DNA from: Phycisphaerae bacterium
GTDB lineage: Bacteria > Planctomycetota > Phycisphaerae > Tepidisphaerales > Tepidisphaeraceae
Length of the DNA stretch: 15,832 nucleotides
Reading direction: 5' to 3'
Assembly: GCA_030448225.1 (NCBI GenBank)
Contig: JAUJNJ010000107.1
Coordinates: 1-15,832 of the forward strand
The notes below the pieces were generated by a model, which saw only the letters and a program-made list of their open reading frames with translations, did no database searches and was not told where the DNA came from. Below, piece after piece: positions 7,662 through 15,743 of this stretch (the stretch's first letter is position 1; every line of letters begins with the position of its first letter). A program made the translations under genes and the position numbers.

Positions 7662-8054
7662 ATGATCCTCCACGCCGACCAACTCCACGAGATCCTCGTC
7701 GCGCTCGGCGCGCGGCGGGACGCGGCGGGGCCGTCGGAGCGGCGGTCGTTCTTCCGCGTCGGCGCGCGCTACAAGGTCAGGCTTCGCACGGCGGCCGCCC
7801 CGGGCGGGGTCGACGCGTGGCTGCGCGACGTGTCGGCAGGCGGCCTGGGCATCTCGTCGCCGGCCGCGGTCGCCATCGGCGACTCGGTGACGCTCGAACT
7901 GCCGCGCCGCGACGGCTCTCGCGCCGAACTGTCGTGCCTCGTGCGCAACTGCCGGCGGACGAGCGCCGACACGTATCAGCTCGGCGTGACCCACCTCTTC
8001 TCGATTGACGCCTTGAAGCCCCTGCCCCGCCAAGTGCCCGCGCACTCGCCCTGA
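7662..8054 (+). CDS. PilZ-domain protein
   Basis: A 130-residue single-domain protein. PilZ domains bind cyclic di-GMP and convert it into changes in motility, biofilm or envelope behaviour. The two ligand-binding motifs are present. The RxxxR arginines are in ERRSFFRVGARYKVRL (residues about 27-42), and DxSxxG is in DVSAGGLGISSP (about 62-73). After these come the beta strands GDSVTLELP and AELSCLVRNCRR and the late YQLGVTHLFS. The start ATG 7662 follows GGGAAGAG (7649-7656). The first 26 residues form a short helix-like extension. No output domain is attached, so it would act through a partner. There is no cyclic-di-GMP synthase or phosphodiesterase in this window. Confidence 0.9.
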   Translation: MILHADQLHEILVALGARRDAAGPSERRSFFRVGARYKVRLRTAAAPGGVDAWLRDVSAGGLGISSPAAVAIGDSVTLELPRRDGSRAELSCLVRNCRRTSADTYQLGVTHLFSIDALKPLPRQVPAHSP

Positions 8055-8070
8055 GCGCCGATGCTGCCAT

Positions 8071-8098
8071 TTAGCCGGCGGGCTTGCCCGCCGTGTAA
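8071..8098. terminator. Hairpin between convergent PilZ and purH genes
   Basis: The core GGCGGG-CTTG-CCCGCC (8077-8092) is a perfect 6-bp GC stem with a four-base loop. It is extended by C-G and bordered by TTA and TAA, so the whole 28 bp is nearly symmetric. It lies in the 80-bp gap where two genes meet tail to tail and could stop transcription from both sides, although no T run is present. Confidence 0.5.
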
Positions 8099-8134
8099 GT
8101 GTCGCCCGGAACTGTTTCGGACCCGACGCCCCCC

Positions 8135-9702
8135 TCAGTGCTTGAAGTGCCGCTGGCCCGTCAGGATCATCGCGGCACCGGCAGCGTTCACGACCTCGAG
8201 CGTCTCCTTGTCGCGTACCGAGCCGCCCGGGTGAACGATCGCCGTCACGCCGGCTTCGAGCAGGAGCTTGGGGCCGTCGGGGAACGGGAAGAACGCGTCG
8301 GACGCGGCGACCGAACCGGTCGCCCGGTCGGCGGCCTTCGCGACGGCGATGCGGGCGGCGTTCACGCGGTCGACCTGCCCGCCGCCGATGCCCACCACCG
8401 AGTTCCCCTTTGCCAGCGTGATCGCGTTGCTCTTCACGTGCTTGCAGCAGAGCCACGCGACGCGCAGGTCGGCCATCTCGGCGTCGGTGGGCTTGCGGTC
8501 GGAGACGACCTGCGCCTTCGACGGGTCGAACCCCTCCAGGTCGCGCTGCTGCACGAGGTAGCCGCCGACGATCTTGTGCATGTGGAACTCGTTCGGCTCG
8601 ACGCGCCCGGCGACGTCGCCGACCTCGAGGATCCGCACGTTCTTCCACCGCTCGCGGAGCAGCTTCAGCGCGTCCTCGTCGTACGACGCGGCGACGATCA
8701 CCTCCAGCAGCTTGTCGATCGACGTGATCGCCGTCGCCGTTTCGAGCGTCACGTTCCCGTTCAGCGCCACGATGCCCCCGAACGCGGCGAGCGGGTCGCC
8801 GGCGTAGGCGAGCGCGAACGCGTCGGAGAGGTTGGCCGCGGTGGCGTAGCCGCAGGGGGTGGCGTGCTTCACGATGCAGGCGGCCGGTTCGGCGAGCTCC
8901 TTCACGGCGGCGAGGGCCGCGTCGGCGTCGAGCAGGTTGATGTACGACAGCTCCTTGCCGTGCAGCTGCTTCGCGAACGCGACCGACGCCTCGGCCGGCT
9001 TTGTGCTGCCGACAAGCAGCGTCGCCCGCTGGTGCGGGTTCTCGCCGTAGCGCAGGTCGAGCGCCTTGTGGAGGTTCAGCACCATGGCGGCGCTGTCGAT
9101 CCGCGCCGCCGTCGCGAGGTAGTTGGCGATGACCGAGTCGTACTCGGCGGTGTGGGCGAACGCGCGCTGCGCCTGCTTCAGGCGGTGCGTGCCGCACGAG
9201 CTGCCCTTGTGCTGCTTCAGGTCGCCCAGCACGTGCTCGTAACGGTCGGGCGAGGTGACGACCAGCACGTAGCGGTGGTTCTTGGCCGCCGAACGGATCA
9301 TGCTCGGCCCGCCGATGTCGATGTTCTCGATCGCCTCGTCGAACGTCGCGCCGGGCTTCGCGACGGTCTTCTCGAACGGGTAGAGGTTGATGCAGACGAG
9401 GTCGATCGCCTCGATCCCGTGCTCCTTCATGGCGGCCGCGTGCCCGGGGTCGTCCGCAGCGCGAGCAGCGCCGTGGACCTTGGGGTGCAGCGTCTTGACG
9501 CGGCCGTCCATCATCTCGGGAAGCCGGTGAGCTCCGAGACGTCGGTCACCGGGAGCTTGGCGTCGCGGAGGAACTGCGCGGTGCCGCCGGTGCTGACGAG
9601 CTGCACGCCGTACCGCCTCGACGAGCTCGGCGGCGAACTCGCGCAGGCCGGTCTTGTCGGACACGCTGATCAGGGCACGCTTGACGGTACGAGGTCGGAC
9701 AT
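8135..9702 (-). CDS. purH: PurH, bifunctional AICAR transformylase / IMP cyclohydrolase (5' end frameshifted)
   Basis: Cytoplasmic enzyme for the last two steps of IMP synthesis. The ATG at 9702 gives MSDLV, followed after a one-base shift by [20 protein letters not shown]. Further shifts recover [25 protein letters not shown], and then [19 protein letters not shown]. From about 9440 the frame is open: [46 protein letters not shown] (catalytic Lys-His of the transformylase), [54 protein letters not shown], ending GQRHFKH-stop. The total of about 522 residues is normal. The usual KH.NPCG reads KHATPCG here. Because the gene is normally needed and the frame breaks are confined to the first 270 bases, I read them as sequencing indels. 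Confidence 0.95.
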
Positions 9703-9756
9703 AAGCGTCCGAGGGTAAGGGCCGGGGCGGGAAAAATGTAGGGGCAGTGCGGTCCG

Positions 9757-9785
9757 TCTAAACGCGCGCCGCAGACCGGTTGCAA
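9757..9785 (-). promoter_or_regulatory. Candidate purH promoter
   Basis: On the minus strand, TTGCAA (9785-9780) and TTTAGA (9762-9757) are separated by 17 bases, the preferred sigma-70 spacing. Agreement with consensus is four of six and three of six. It would give a leader of about 50 bases before the ATG at 9702. Chance occurrence cannot be excluded. Confidence 0.25.
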
Positions 9786-9801
9786 CAACTTCGCTGGCCG
9801 G

Positions 9802-9824
9802 CATGGCCACCTCCGGTGGCCATG
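9802..9824. repeat. Perfect 10-bp stem hairpin between esterase and purH
   Basis: CATGGCCACC and GGTGGCCATG flank the three-base loop TCC with no mismatch. It lies 16 bases downstream of the esterase stop on the minus strand and upstream of the purH promoter candidate. It could act as the esterase terminator or as an insulating or REP-like repeat; no T tract follows. Confidence 0.65.
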
Positions 9825-9839
9825 TTCGGCATATTTCTT

Positions 9840-10634
9840 CTACTTCCGCTTTTGCGCGAAGAGCCACTCGGGCAGGTCCTGCTCGCCCCACGCGTTGACC
9901 CAACTGTTGTGGCCGACCGCGGCGTACTCCGTGTACTTCGGCTCCGCGCCGGCCTTCTTCATCGCCTTGATCATCTCCCGCGAACTGCCCGGCGGCACCA
10001 CGGTGTCGGCGTCGCCGTGGAACGCCCAGACTTTCGCCCTGATTCCGCCGGCCTTGGACGGGTCCCCGCCGCCGCAGATCGGCACGGCGGCGGCGAAGAG
10101 GTCCGGGCGGCGGACGATCGCGTCCCACGCGCGGTAGCCGCCCATCGACAGGCCCATCACGTAGACGCGGTCCGGGTCGACCGCGTCGCCGAACTCCTTC
10201 GTCACGCCCCGCACGATCTCGACGGCCATCCGCAGTTCGTTCGAGATCTTCACCGCGTCGCTCGAGTACGAGCCGTTCTCCCACGGCGTGTCGACCCACC
10301 GCCGCTCCGGCGGGCACTGCGCGCGACGACGAAGCACGGCTGCCGCCTGGAAACGCGTTCGAGCACGCGCCCGCCCCACTTGAGCTGGGCGGCGTTGTCG
10401 GCCCGCGCTCGCCGGGCGGCCGTGCAGGAACAGGACGAGCGGCAGGCGTCGCCCGCCTTGCGGTTGGGCGGCACGAGCAGGCGGTACGGCAACGCTCCGC
10501 CGCCGCGGTCGGATTTGTGTACGCGTGCTTCGAAGAGTTCGGTGGTTTCCACGTCGTTGCCCGGGTCGGAGGCCAAGCGCCATCGGGATAGCGAGGAGCA
10601 CGGCCAGCACGGTGAGAAGGATCGCGCGGTTCAT
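9840..10634 (-). CDS. Secreted alpha/beta-hydrolase, COG4099-like esterase/peptidase, 5' half frameshifted
   Basis: Exported serine hydrolase of the alpha/beta fold. ATG 10634 gives the signal peptide MNRAILLTVLAVLLAIPMAL. After a shift near 10575, the mature start reads ASDPGNDVETTELFEARVHK. Then come ALPYRLLVPPNRKAGD, RLPLVLFLHG, ADNAAQLKWGGRVLERV and QCPPERRWVDTPW, the pattern typical of COG4099 'predicted peptidase' proteins. The catalytic triad is visible in the open part: Ser in VMGLSMGGYRAWD, Asp in FHGDADTVVPPGSS and His in AVGHNSWVNAW. It ends LFAQKRK-stop at 9840. The length of about 265 residues is normal. Around four frame changes are needed, all between 10300 and 10580. The substrate is unknown; carboxylesters or oligosaccharide esters are both plausible. 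Confidence 0.85.
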   Translation of the reverse strand: MNRAILLTVLAVLLAIPMALGLRPGQRRGNHRTLRSTRTQIRPRRRSVAVPPARAAQPQGGRRLPLVLFLHGRPASAGRQRRPAQVGRARARTRFQAAAVLRRRAQCPPERRWVDTPWENGSYSSDAVKISNELRMAVEIVRGVTKEFGDAVDPDRVYVMGLSMGGYRAWDAIVRRPDLFAAAVPICGGGDPSKAGGIRAKVWAFHGDADTVVPPGSSREMIKAMKKAGAEPKYTEYAAVGHNSWVNAWGEQDLPEWLFAQKRK

Positions 10635-10763
10635 CACCGGCGATAATAGCGGACGATTGCCGGCGATGCAGGTCAGGCGGGGTCCCAGGACGCTACCGGC
10701 AGCCCTCGGCGCCCGTTGAGGGGAACGCGGACTTGAAGTGTGGGTTTTTCCGTCATGCGTACG

Positions 10764-10793
10764 TTGATGCGGCTCGGAAGTGAGCCGCGTCAA
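10764..10793. terminator. Strong 12-bp stem hairpin downstream of the propeller gene
   Basis: TTGATGCGGCTC (10764-10775) pairs with GAGCCGCGTCAA (10782-10793) around the loop GGAAGT. Eleven pairs are Watson-Crick and one is G-T. It lies in the 271-bp gap between the end of the propeller gene and the start of the esterase, both on the minus strand. It may end the upstream transcript. No T run is adjacent, so a dispersed-repeat identity is an alternative. Confidence 0.5.
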
Positions 10794-10905
10794 CTGCGGG
10801 TGTAATGTGTCCTGTGGTGGTGCGGCAGCGGCCCGAGGGATGTCGGGCCAGCGCATCGTTTCACCCCGAGATCCTCCTCGCTGTCGCTCTCCGGGATGTC
10901 GGACG

Positions 10906-12857
10906 TCACCCTTCCGACGCAACACCTGGCATTGACGTGTACCGGGGGACGCTGCTCGCGGCGATCTTCACCGCAGCATCTGGGCGCGTCTGGGGCGAGA
11001 CCTTCAGGCGGAACGCCTTGGGGCTGGTCGATTGGCCGTCGGCGTCGACGACGGGGCGGACGAGGGTGAGCTTCTGGCCCTTGTACTCCGCGACGTAGAT
11101 CCTGCCGGTGGCCGGGTCCTGCGTGAGGTCGAGCGGGTCCTGGAACTGCCGCAGGCCCTCGATGCCGACGATCACCTCGTTGATCGAGCCGTCCGGCGCG
11201 AGCGAGAGCGCCACGACGTCGTCGCCGCCGCTGTAGCGGGTGACGAGGATCTTGCTCTTCAGCGTGCGCCGCCGAAGACGGCGCGCGGTACTCGACCATC
11301 CCGTTCGGCGAGACGTTCTTCCCGAGGTTCAGGGCCGGCAGCGCCAGTTGCGGTCGGGTTGCGTGCCGACGGGGTACTCCGGCACCTCGGAGTGGTCGAC
11401 GCCGGCCGTGGGGTTGCCCTCGAGCACGAACTCGCCGCGGCGGACGTTGGGGTGGCCGAAGTAGCGCCCTTCTCGACGAGGTAGACGAAGTCGGGGCGGG
11501 CGGCGAGGTCCTTCACCGCGGGCACGGCCGGCGCGCCGGTACGGGCCGCGGGCGGCGAGGTCGCTGCGGTACTTCGTGCCGGCGTCGTCCTCGCCGGGCC
11601 TGTACGGCGGCGCGCTGCCGCCGGCGGCCGACCCGTTGACGGCCGTGTACAGGTGGCCGCCGCTGTGCCAGAGCGTGTCGTAGCCGAGGCGGATGCCGGT
11701 CGCGTAGACCGTGACGGGCACGCCCGGCTCGAACGGCTTGTAGTACGCCCAGGTGCCTTCCTTCTCGCCCTCGGTCTGCACGTTGAGCGGCGGGTTGGTG
11801 ATCGCCTTGACGTCCACCCGCAGCATCGCCGCCGTCAGCAGGCGTTCGTAGCGGCCGCCCCACTTCTTGTCCGGCGCGCCGGTGCTGGTGTTCGACCCTG
11901 CACGAAGTACGCGCACTGTCGGGGCCGAAATCGAGCTGGTTCGACAGGTGGTCGCGGTACGCCCAGGGCAGGCCGACGACGTAGTCCTGGTACTGCTCGA
12001 GGTTCGGGCCGCGAGCCGCGACAGCTTGCTGGTGAAGTCCGGCATCCTCCATGCCGAGCACGCCATGCGTGATCCAGAGCCGCGAGGTTATCCGCGGTGG
12101 CCCGCGGGTCGAACCGCAGGCCGATCACGAGCGCGGGCCCTTGTTGGCCGCCTGCACGGTCCCGATCGTCTGCGCGTCGCCGAGCGTGCCGTCGTCGCGC
12201 ACGGCCCAGCGGATGATGCGCCCGTCGAACGTCGACGCGTAGAGCGGGCGGTCGGCCCTGCGCCGCGCCGGTGTACATCGCCTCGTCGTGCTCGAGTTCG
12301 ACCTTCTCGAACGCGGCGGGGTAGCCGTCGCTGGCGGCGATCGTGGAGGTGGTGAACGAGTGCTTGTGCAGCGTGAAGCGGGTGCCCTTGGTGTCGCGGA
12401 CGCCGGGCGTGACCTCGAACGTGTAGGTCGTGCTCGGCTCGAGCATCTCGATCGGCTGCAGGACGATCGCGTCGCCCGCGCCCGACGTGTTGACGTTGGC
12501 CGGACCCGGCTTGCCGTCGCCCGTGCGGTAGAGCTTCACCGTCTCGGCGCTGAGGCTCTCGGGGTCGATGCCGTGGCCGAAGTGCGGGAGGTGGACGTCG
12601 GCGGCGACGAACTCGTTGACGAGCACGCCGACCTCGCCGTCGTACGGGCGGGTGCGGAACACGTCGGCCGGCCCGGGGAAGAGCGTCTCGACGAGCCGGG
12701 TCTTCCACCCCCGCCCCTTGGCGAACGCGAGGAATCCGCCGGCGACCGCGATCAGCACGAGCGCCACGGCGGCCCGTCGAAGCAGGGGATGTCGCTTTCG
12801 CGTCGCCGGAGACTCCACGACCACACCCTCTTTCGCGGAAACGGCCGACACGTCCAT
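10906..12857 (-). CDS. Membrane-anchored Ig-like / sugar-dehydrogenase-type beta-propeller protein, frameshifted
   Basis: Protein of about 650 residues. From ATG 12857 (MDVSAVSAKEG), a membrane anchor spans residues 25-48 (LLRRAAVALVLIAVAGGFLA). An Ig-like domain (SbsA/Big_5 type) follows at about 58-160: DGEVGVLVNEFVAADVHL, DPESLSAETVKLYRTGDG and LEPSTTYTFEVTPGVRDTKG. The remainder, read in alternating frames, looks like a glucose/sorbosone-dehydrogenase or NHL beta-propeller. It contains LYASTFDGRIIRWAV, ALVIGLRFDPRATADNLA, LWITHG, SNQLDFGPDSAVYFVQGSN, MLRVDVKAI, VYATGIRLGYDTLWHSGGHL, YTAVNGSAAGGSAP, FGHPNVRRGEFVLEGNPTAG, LVTRYSGGDDVVALSLAPDG and LDLTQDPATGRIYVAEYKGQ. Stop at 10906. Several shifts lie at about 12260, 12130-12000, 11900 and 11530-11250. 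The N-terminal half is unbroken. PQQ binding or catalysis cannot be confirmed. An upstream in-frame ATG at 12878 is a possible alternative start; neither has a clear ribosome-binding site. Confidence 0.75.
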
Positions 12858-13285
12858 AGTACGTCTATCGGGCCGCATCAGCCGCGAGTTTATGCCCCCC
12901 CGCCGTGGGAACCAACCCGCGCAGAGCGCCAAAGTTCGGCGGGGTAGGGGCCGTTCCTACGCCGGCGATTGGCGAGCCGCCAGGGGCCCGGCAACCACGT
13001 CCCGCCGCGTGGCGCCGTCGCACGCCGTGGACATCGCTCCGGCGATCCGCCCGGCTTCGTTGTCGCTCCGCGAGCTGCCGTGCGGGCGCGAGGAAGCCAT
13101 TCGGCGGGACGCATCGCGGGGCGGGAAGCGCGGCGGTCGATGCGCGCGCCCGCTGAGACGAGCGGGTCCGGATCGACCTCGGGAACTGCACGTGCTCGGC
13201 GTTCCACGACGTCCGTCCGGATTTTGTCAAAGATTCCGGCCGTGCGACGGTGCTACGATGCGATGTAACTCACGCACGGAGGCGG
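12858..13285. other. Divergent intergenic region
   Basis: A 428-bp gene-free stretch between the propeller gene (minus) and the antiporter (plus). It must hold both promoters, but none fits the consensus well: TTGTCA at 13224-13229 and TACGAT at 13254-13259 are 24 bases apart. A small stem, GTAGG/CCTAC, is at 12944-12960. Long open frames on both strands here are Arg/Pro/Ala-rich and show no protein-like conservation. Confidence 0.5.
13278..13282 (+). promoter_or_regulatory. Ribosome-binding site that favours a TTG start
   Basis: GGAGG lies three bases before TTG 13286, which begins MSFELWYILVGVLL. The only in-frame ATG is at or near 13250, upstream of the site, and would add an Arg-rich, poorly hydrophobic stretch before the first membrane helix. 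The spacing is short, so initiation could be moderate. Confidence 0.5.
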
Positions 13286-14707
13286 TTGAGCTTCGAACTC
13301 TGGTACATCCTCGTCGGCGTCCTGCTGGTCTGCGTCGCCCTCGCCGGCACGCTGCTCAAGCGCCTGCCGCTGACCACTGCCCTGCTCTACCTCCTGATCG
13401 GGCTAATCCTCGGCCCCGCCGCCGGCATTATCCGCCTCGACCCGATTCATCACGCCAAGTGGCTCGAGCGCCTCTCTGAGGTCGGCGTCATCCTCTCGCT
13501 GTTCACCGCCGGCCTCAAGCTGCGCACGCCGCTGACCGAGCGGCGGTGGTGGTTGCCGGTGCGGCTGGCGTCGGTGTCGATGACGGTGACCGTCGCGCTG
13601 ATCGCCGCGGTGGGCGTGTTCCTGCTCGACATGCCGCTCGGCGTGGCGATCCTGCTGGGCGCGATCCTGGCGCCGACCGACCCGGTGCTCGCGTCCGACG
13701 TGCAGGTCGAGCACGCCGGCGACCGCGACAAGCTCCGCTTCAGCCTCACCGGCGAGGCCGGACTCAACGACGGCACCGCGTTCCCGTTCGTGATGCTCGG
13801 CCTCGGCCTGCTCCACCTCCACGAGCTCGGCAGCGGCGGGTGGCGGTGGTGGACGGTCGACGTCGCCTGGTCGATCGTCGGCGGCCTGGGGATCGGCGCG
13901 ATCGCGGGGACGCTCGTCGGCCGGCTCGTCGTGCACCTGCGCCGCACGCACCGCGAGGCGGTCGGGCTGGACGAGTTCCTCTCGCTCGGCCTGCTCGCCC
14001 TCAGCTACGGCGTCGCGCTCTGGCTCCACTCCTACGGCTTCCTCGCCGCGTTCGCCGCGGGCGTGGCGCTGCGGCGGGTCGAGGCGTCGCACACCGGCGG
14101 CGACGCCCCGCCGGCCGACGTCGGCGCGGCCGCGACCGCCGGGGCGGCCGAGGCCGAGAAGATCGCGACGCACCCGGAGAAGGCGCCGGCCTACATGGCG
14201 CAGGCGGTCCTCGGCTTCAACGAGCAGATCGAACGCCTCTGCGAGGTCGGCCTCGTGCTGCTCGTCGGGTCGATGCTGACGATGACCTACCTGCCGTGGC
14301 AGGCCCTGTGGTTCGTCCCGCTCCTGCTGCTGGTCATCCGCCCGGCGGCGGTGACGGTCGGGCTGGCGGGCACGCGGCTGACCGACGTGCAGCACCGCCT
14401 CGTGTCGTGGTTCGGCATCCGCGGGATCGGCTCGATCTACTACCTCACCTACGCGATCACCCACGGCGTGGGCGGCGCCGACGCCACGCTCCTCAGCGGC
14501 CTGACGCTCACCACGATCGCCGTCTCGATCGCCGTGCACGGCATCTCCGTCACGCCGCTGATGAACCTCTACGGCCGCCTCACCCGCGCGCGCGACGACG
14601 CCGCCGCCGCCGCCGGGGCGACGCCCGCCGCCGCGGGCGCCCGACCCGCGATCGCGCATACGGCCGGCGCCGACGACGAAGAGGAACTCGACACGCACCT
14701 CGCCTGA
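13286..14707 (+). CDS. CPA1-family Na+/H+ antiporter (NhaP-like)
   Basis: Intact cation:proton antiporter of about 473 residues, with 12 or so hydrophobic segments. The CPA1 core is clear: LYLLIGLILGPAAG near residue 34, a 'LSLFTAGLKLR' segment near 70, GAILAPTDPVLASDVQVEH near 125, and FSLTGEAGLNDGTAFPFVML near 153. The last carries the Asn-Asp pair characteristic of electroneutral NhaP/NHE exchangers. FGIRGIGSIYYLTYAI near 377 is the conserved late helix with its arginine. A charged loop of about 45 residues (SHTGGDAPPADVG...) and an Ala-rich acidic tail ending DDEEELDTHLA are cytosolic. There is no C-terminal TrkA or CAP-ED domain. It probably serves pH and Na+ (or K+) balance in the inner membrane. 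Ion selectivity cannot be told from sequence. Confidence 0.93.
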   Translation: MSFELWYILVGVLLVCVALAGTLLKRLPLTTALLYLLIGLILGPAAGIIRLDPIHHAKWLERLSEVGVILSLFTAGLKLRTPLTERRWWLPVRLASVSMTVTVALIAAVGVFLLDMPLGVAILLGAILAPTDPVLASDVQVEHAGDRDKLRFSLTGEAGLNDGTAFPFVMLGLGLLHLHELGSGGWRWWTVDVAWSIVGGLGIGAIAGTLVGRLVVHLRRTHREAVGLDEFLSLGLLALSYGVALWLHSYGFLAAFAAGVALRRVEASHTGGDAPPADVGAAATAGAAEAEKIATHPEKAPAYMAQAVLGFNEQIERLCEVGLVLLVGSMLTMTYLPWQALWFVPLLLLVIRPAAVTVGLAGTRLTDVQHRLVSWFGIRGIGSIYYLTYAITHGVGGADATLLSGLTLTTIAVSIAVHGISVTPLMNLYGRLTRARDDAAAAAGATPAAAGARPAIAHTAGADDEEELDTHLA

Positions 14708-14794
14708 GTCGTCGCCGCCCACCCACCGCCCACGTCATCCGTAACGCCGGAGCCGCCCCGCAGTACAGTCATCGGGTAGCGGCGTGTCGTCCGG

Positions 14795-14812
14795 ACGATC
14801 CTCTACGATCGT
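14795..14812. repeat. Small perfect hairpin upstream of Fes-type esterase
   Basis: ACGATC and GATCGT flank the six-base loop CTCTAC. It lies in the 157-bp space between the antiporter stop and the esterase start. It could be a weak end signal for the antiporter transcript or a regulator site; nothing further supports either. Confidence 0.35.
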
Positions 14813-14864
14813 TCGCCGAGCGGGCGCGCGTGTGCGTCGGTGTCATTTCACGGAGATGGTTCAG

Positions 14865-15743
14865 ATGAAGTCTTGGCCCCTGTCGTTCCTCGCCGTCCTG
14901 TTCGCCCTGCCGCTGTCGATCGCCACGGCGAAGGAGCACCCGGACTTCCCGCTCGGTCCGGACTCCAAGCGACAGGAAGGCGTGCCGAAGGGGAAAATCG
15001 AGAAGCACACGTGGCGGAGCAAGATCTTCGACGGCACGATCCGCGAGTACTACGTCTACGTCCCCGCCCAGTACGACGGCTCGACCCCCGCGTGCGTGAT
15101 GGTCTTCCAGGACGGCGCCGCCTACGTGAAGGAGGACGGCGAGCACCGAACGCCGATCGTGTTCGACAACCTGATCCACAAGAAGGAGATGCCCGTGACG
15201 ATCGGCATCTTCGTCAACCCCGGGCACAAGGGCGACGAGTTGCCGAAGCAGAATTGGAAAGCCGACAATCGCAGCTTCGAGTACGACACGCTCAGCGACC
15301 AGTACGCCCGCTTCCTGCTCGAGGAGATCCTTCCGGAGGTGGGCAAGCGGTACAAGCTGAGCGACGACCCGACCCGCCGCGCGATCGGCGGCATCTCGTC
15401 CGGCGGCATCTGCGCGTGGACGGTGGCGTGGGAGCGGCCCGACGCGTTCCGCAAGGTGTTGAGCCACGTCGGCAGCTTCACGAACATCCGCGGCGGGCAC
15501 GTCTACCCGTTCCTCATCCGCAAGACCGACCCCAAGCCGATCCGCGCGTTCCTGCAGGACGGCGACAAGGACCTCGACAACCGCCACGGCAACTGGTGGC
15601 TCTCGAACCTCCAGATGGAGGCCGCGCTGAAGTTCGCCAAGTACGACCACAAGTTCGTCGGCGGCCACGGCGGCCACAACGGCGCCCACGGCGGGCAGAT
15701 CCTGCCGGAGTCGCTGAGGTGGCTGTGGCGCGACGTGCGGTGA
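14865..15743 (+). CDS. Secreted Fes-type esterase (alpha/beta-hydrolase, COG2382-like)
   Basis: Intact exported esterase of 292 residues. I chose ATG 14865 because CGGAG (14851-14855) lies nine bases before it. The in-frame ATG 14856 sits directly against that site, and both give the same signal peptide core ([19 protein letters not shown]). The mature protein has [31 protein letters not shown] and [19 protein letters not shown], then the nucleophile elbow [20 protein letters not shown] (Ser). Asp is probable in [11 protein letters not shown], and His in [14 protein letters not shown]. This is the layout of enterochelin-esterase (Fes domain) and related carbohydrate esterases such as feruloyl or acetyl-xylan esterases. 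The lack of siderophore genes nearby argues against a dedicated siderophore role. The remaining 89 bases of the window show nothing recognisable. Confidence 0.9.
   Translation: MKSWPLSFLAVLFALPLSIATAKEHPDFPLGPDSKRQEGVPKGKIEKHTWRSKIFDGTIREYYVYVPAQYDGSTPACVMVFQDGAAYVKEDGEHRTPIVFDNLIHKKEMPVTIGIFVNPGHKGDELPKQNWKADNRSFEYDTLSDQYARFLLEEILPEVGKRYKLSDDPTRRAIGGISSGGICAWTVAWERPDAFRKVLSHVGSFTNIRGGHVYPFLIRKTDPKPIRAFLQDGDKDLDNRHGNWWLSNLQMEAALKFAKYDHKFVGGHGGHNGAHGGQILPESLRWLWRDVR

Noticed and set aside
8099..9718. Plus-strand open frame of 539 codons opposite purH
   Set aside because: purH motifs are unambiguous on the minus strand; the plus frame is Val/Arg/Asp-rich antisense translation.
12865..13230. 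Minus-strand open frame of 121 codons in the divergent gap
   Set aside because: Arg/Ala/Pro-rich composition typical of a GC-rich chance frame, with overlapping rival frames on both strands and no motif.
13224..13259. Sigma-70 promoter for the antiporter (TTGTCA ... TACGAT)
   Set aside because: The spacer is 24 bases, far from the usual 16-18.
13403..14722. Long minus-strand open frame opposite the antiporter
   Set aside because: It is the antisense shadow of a clear CPA1 gene; its translation is a His/Arg/Asp/Glu-rich low-complexity string.
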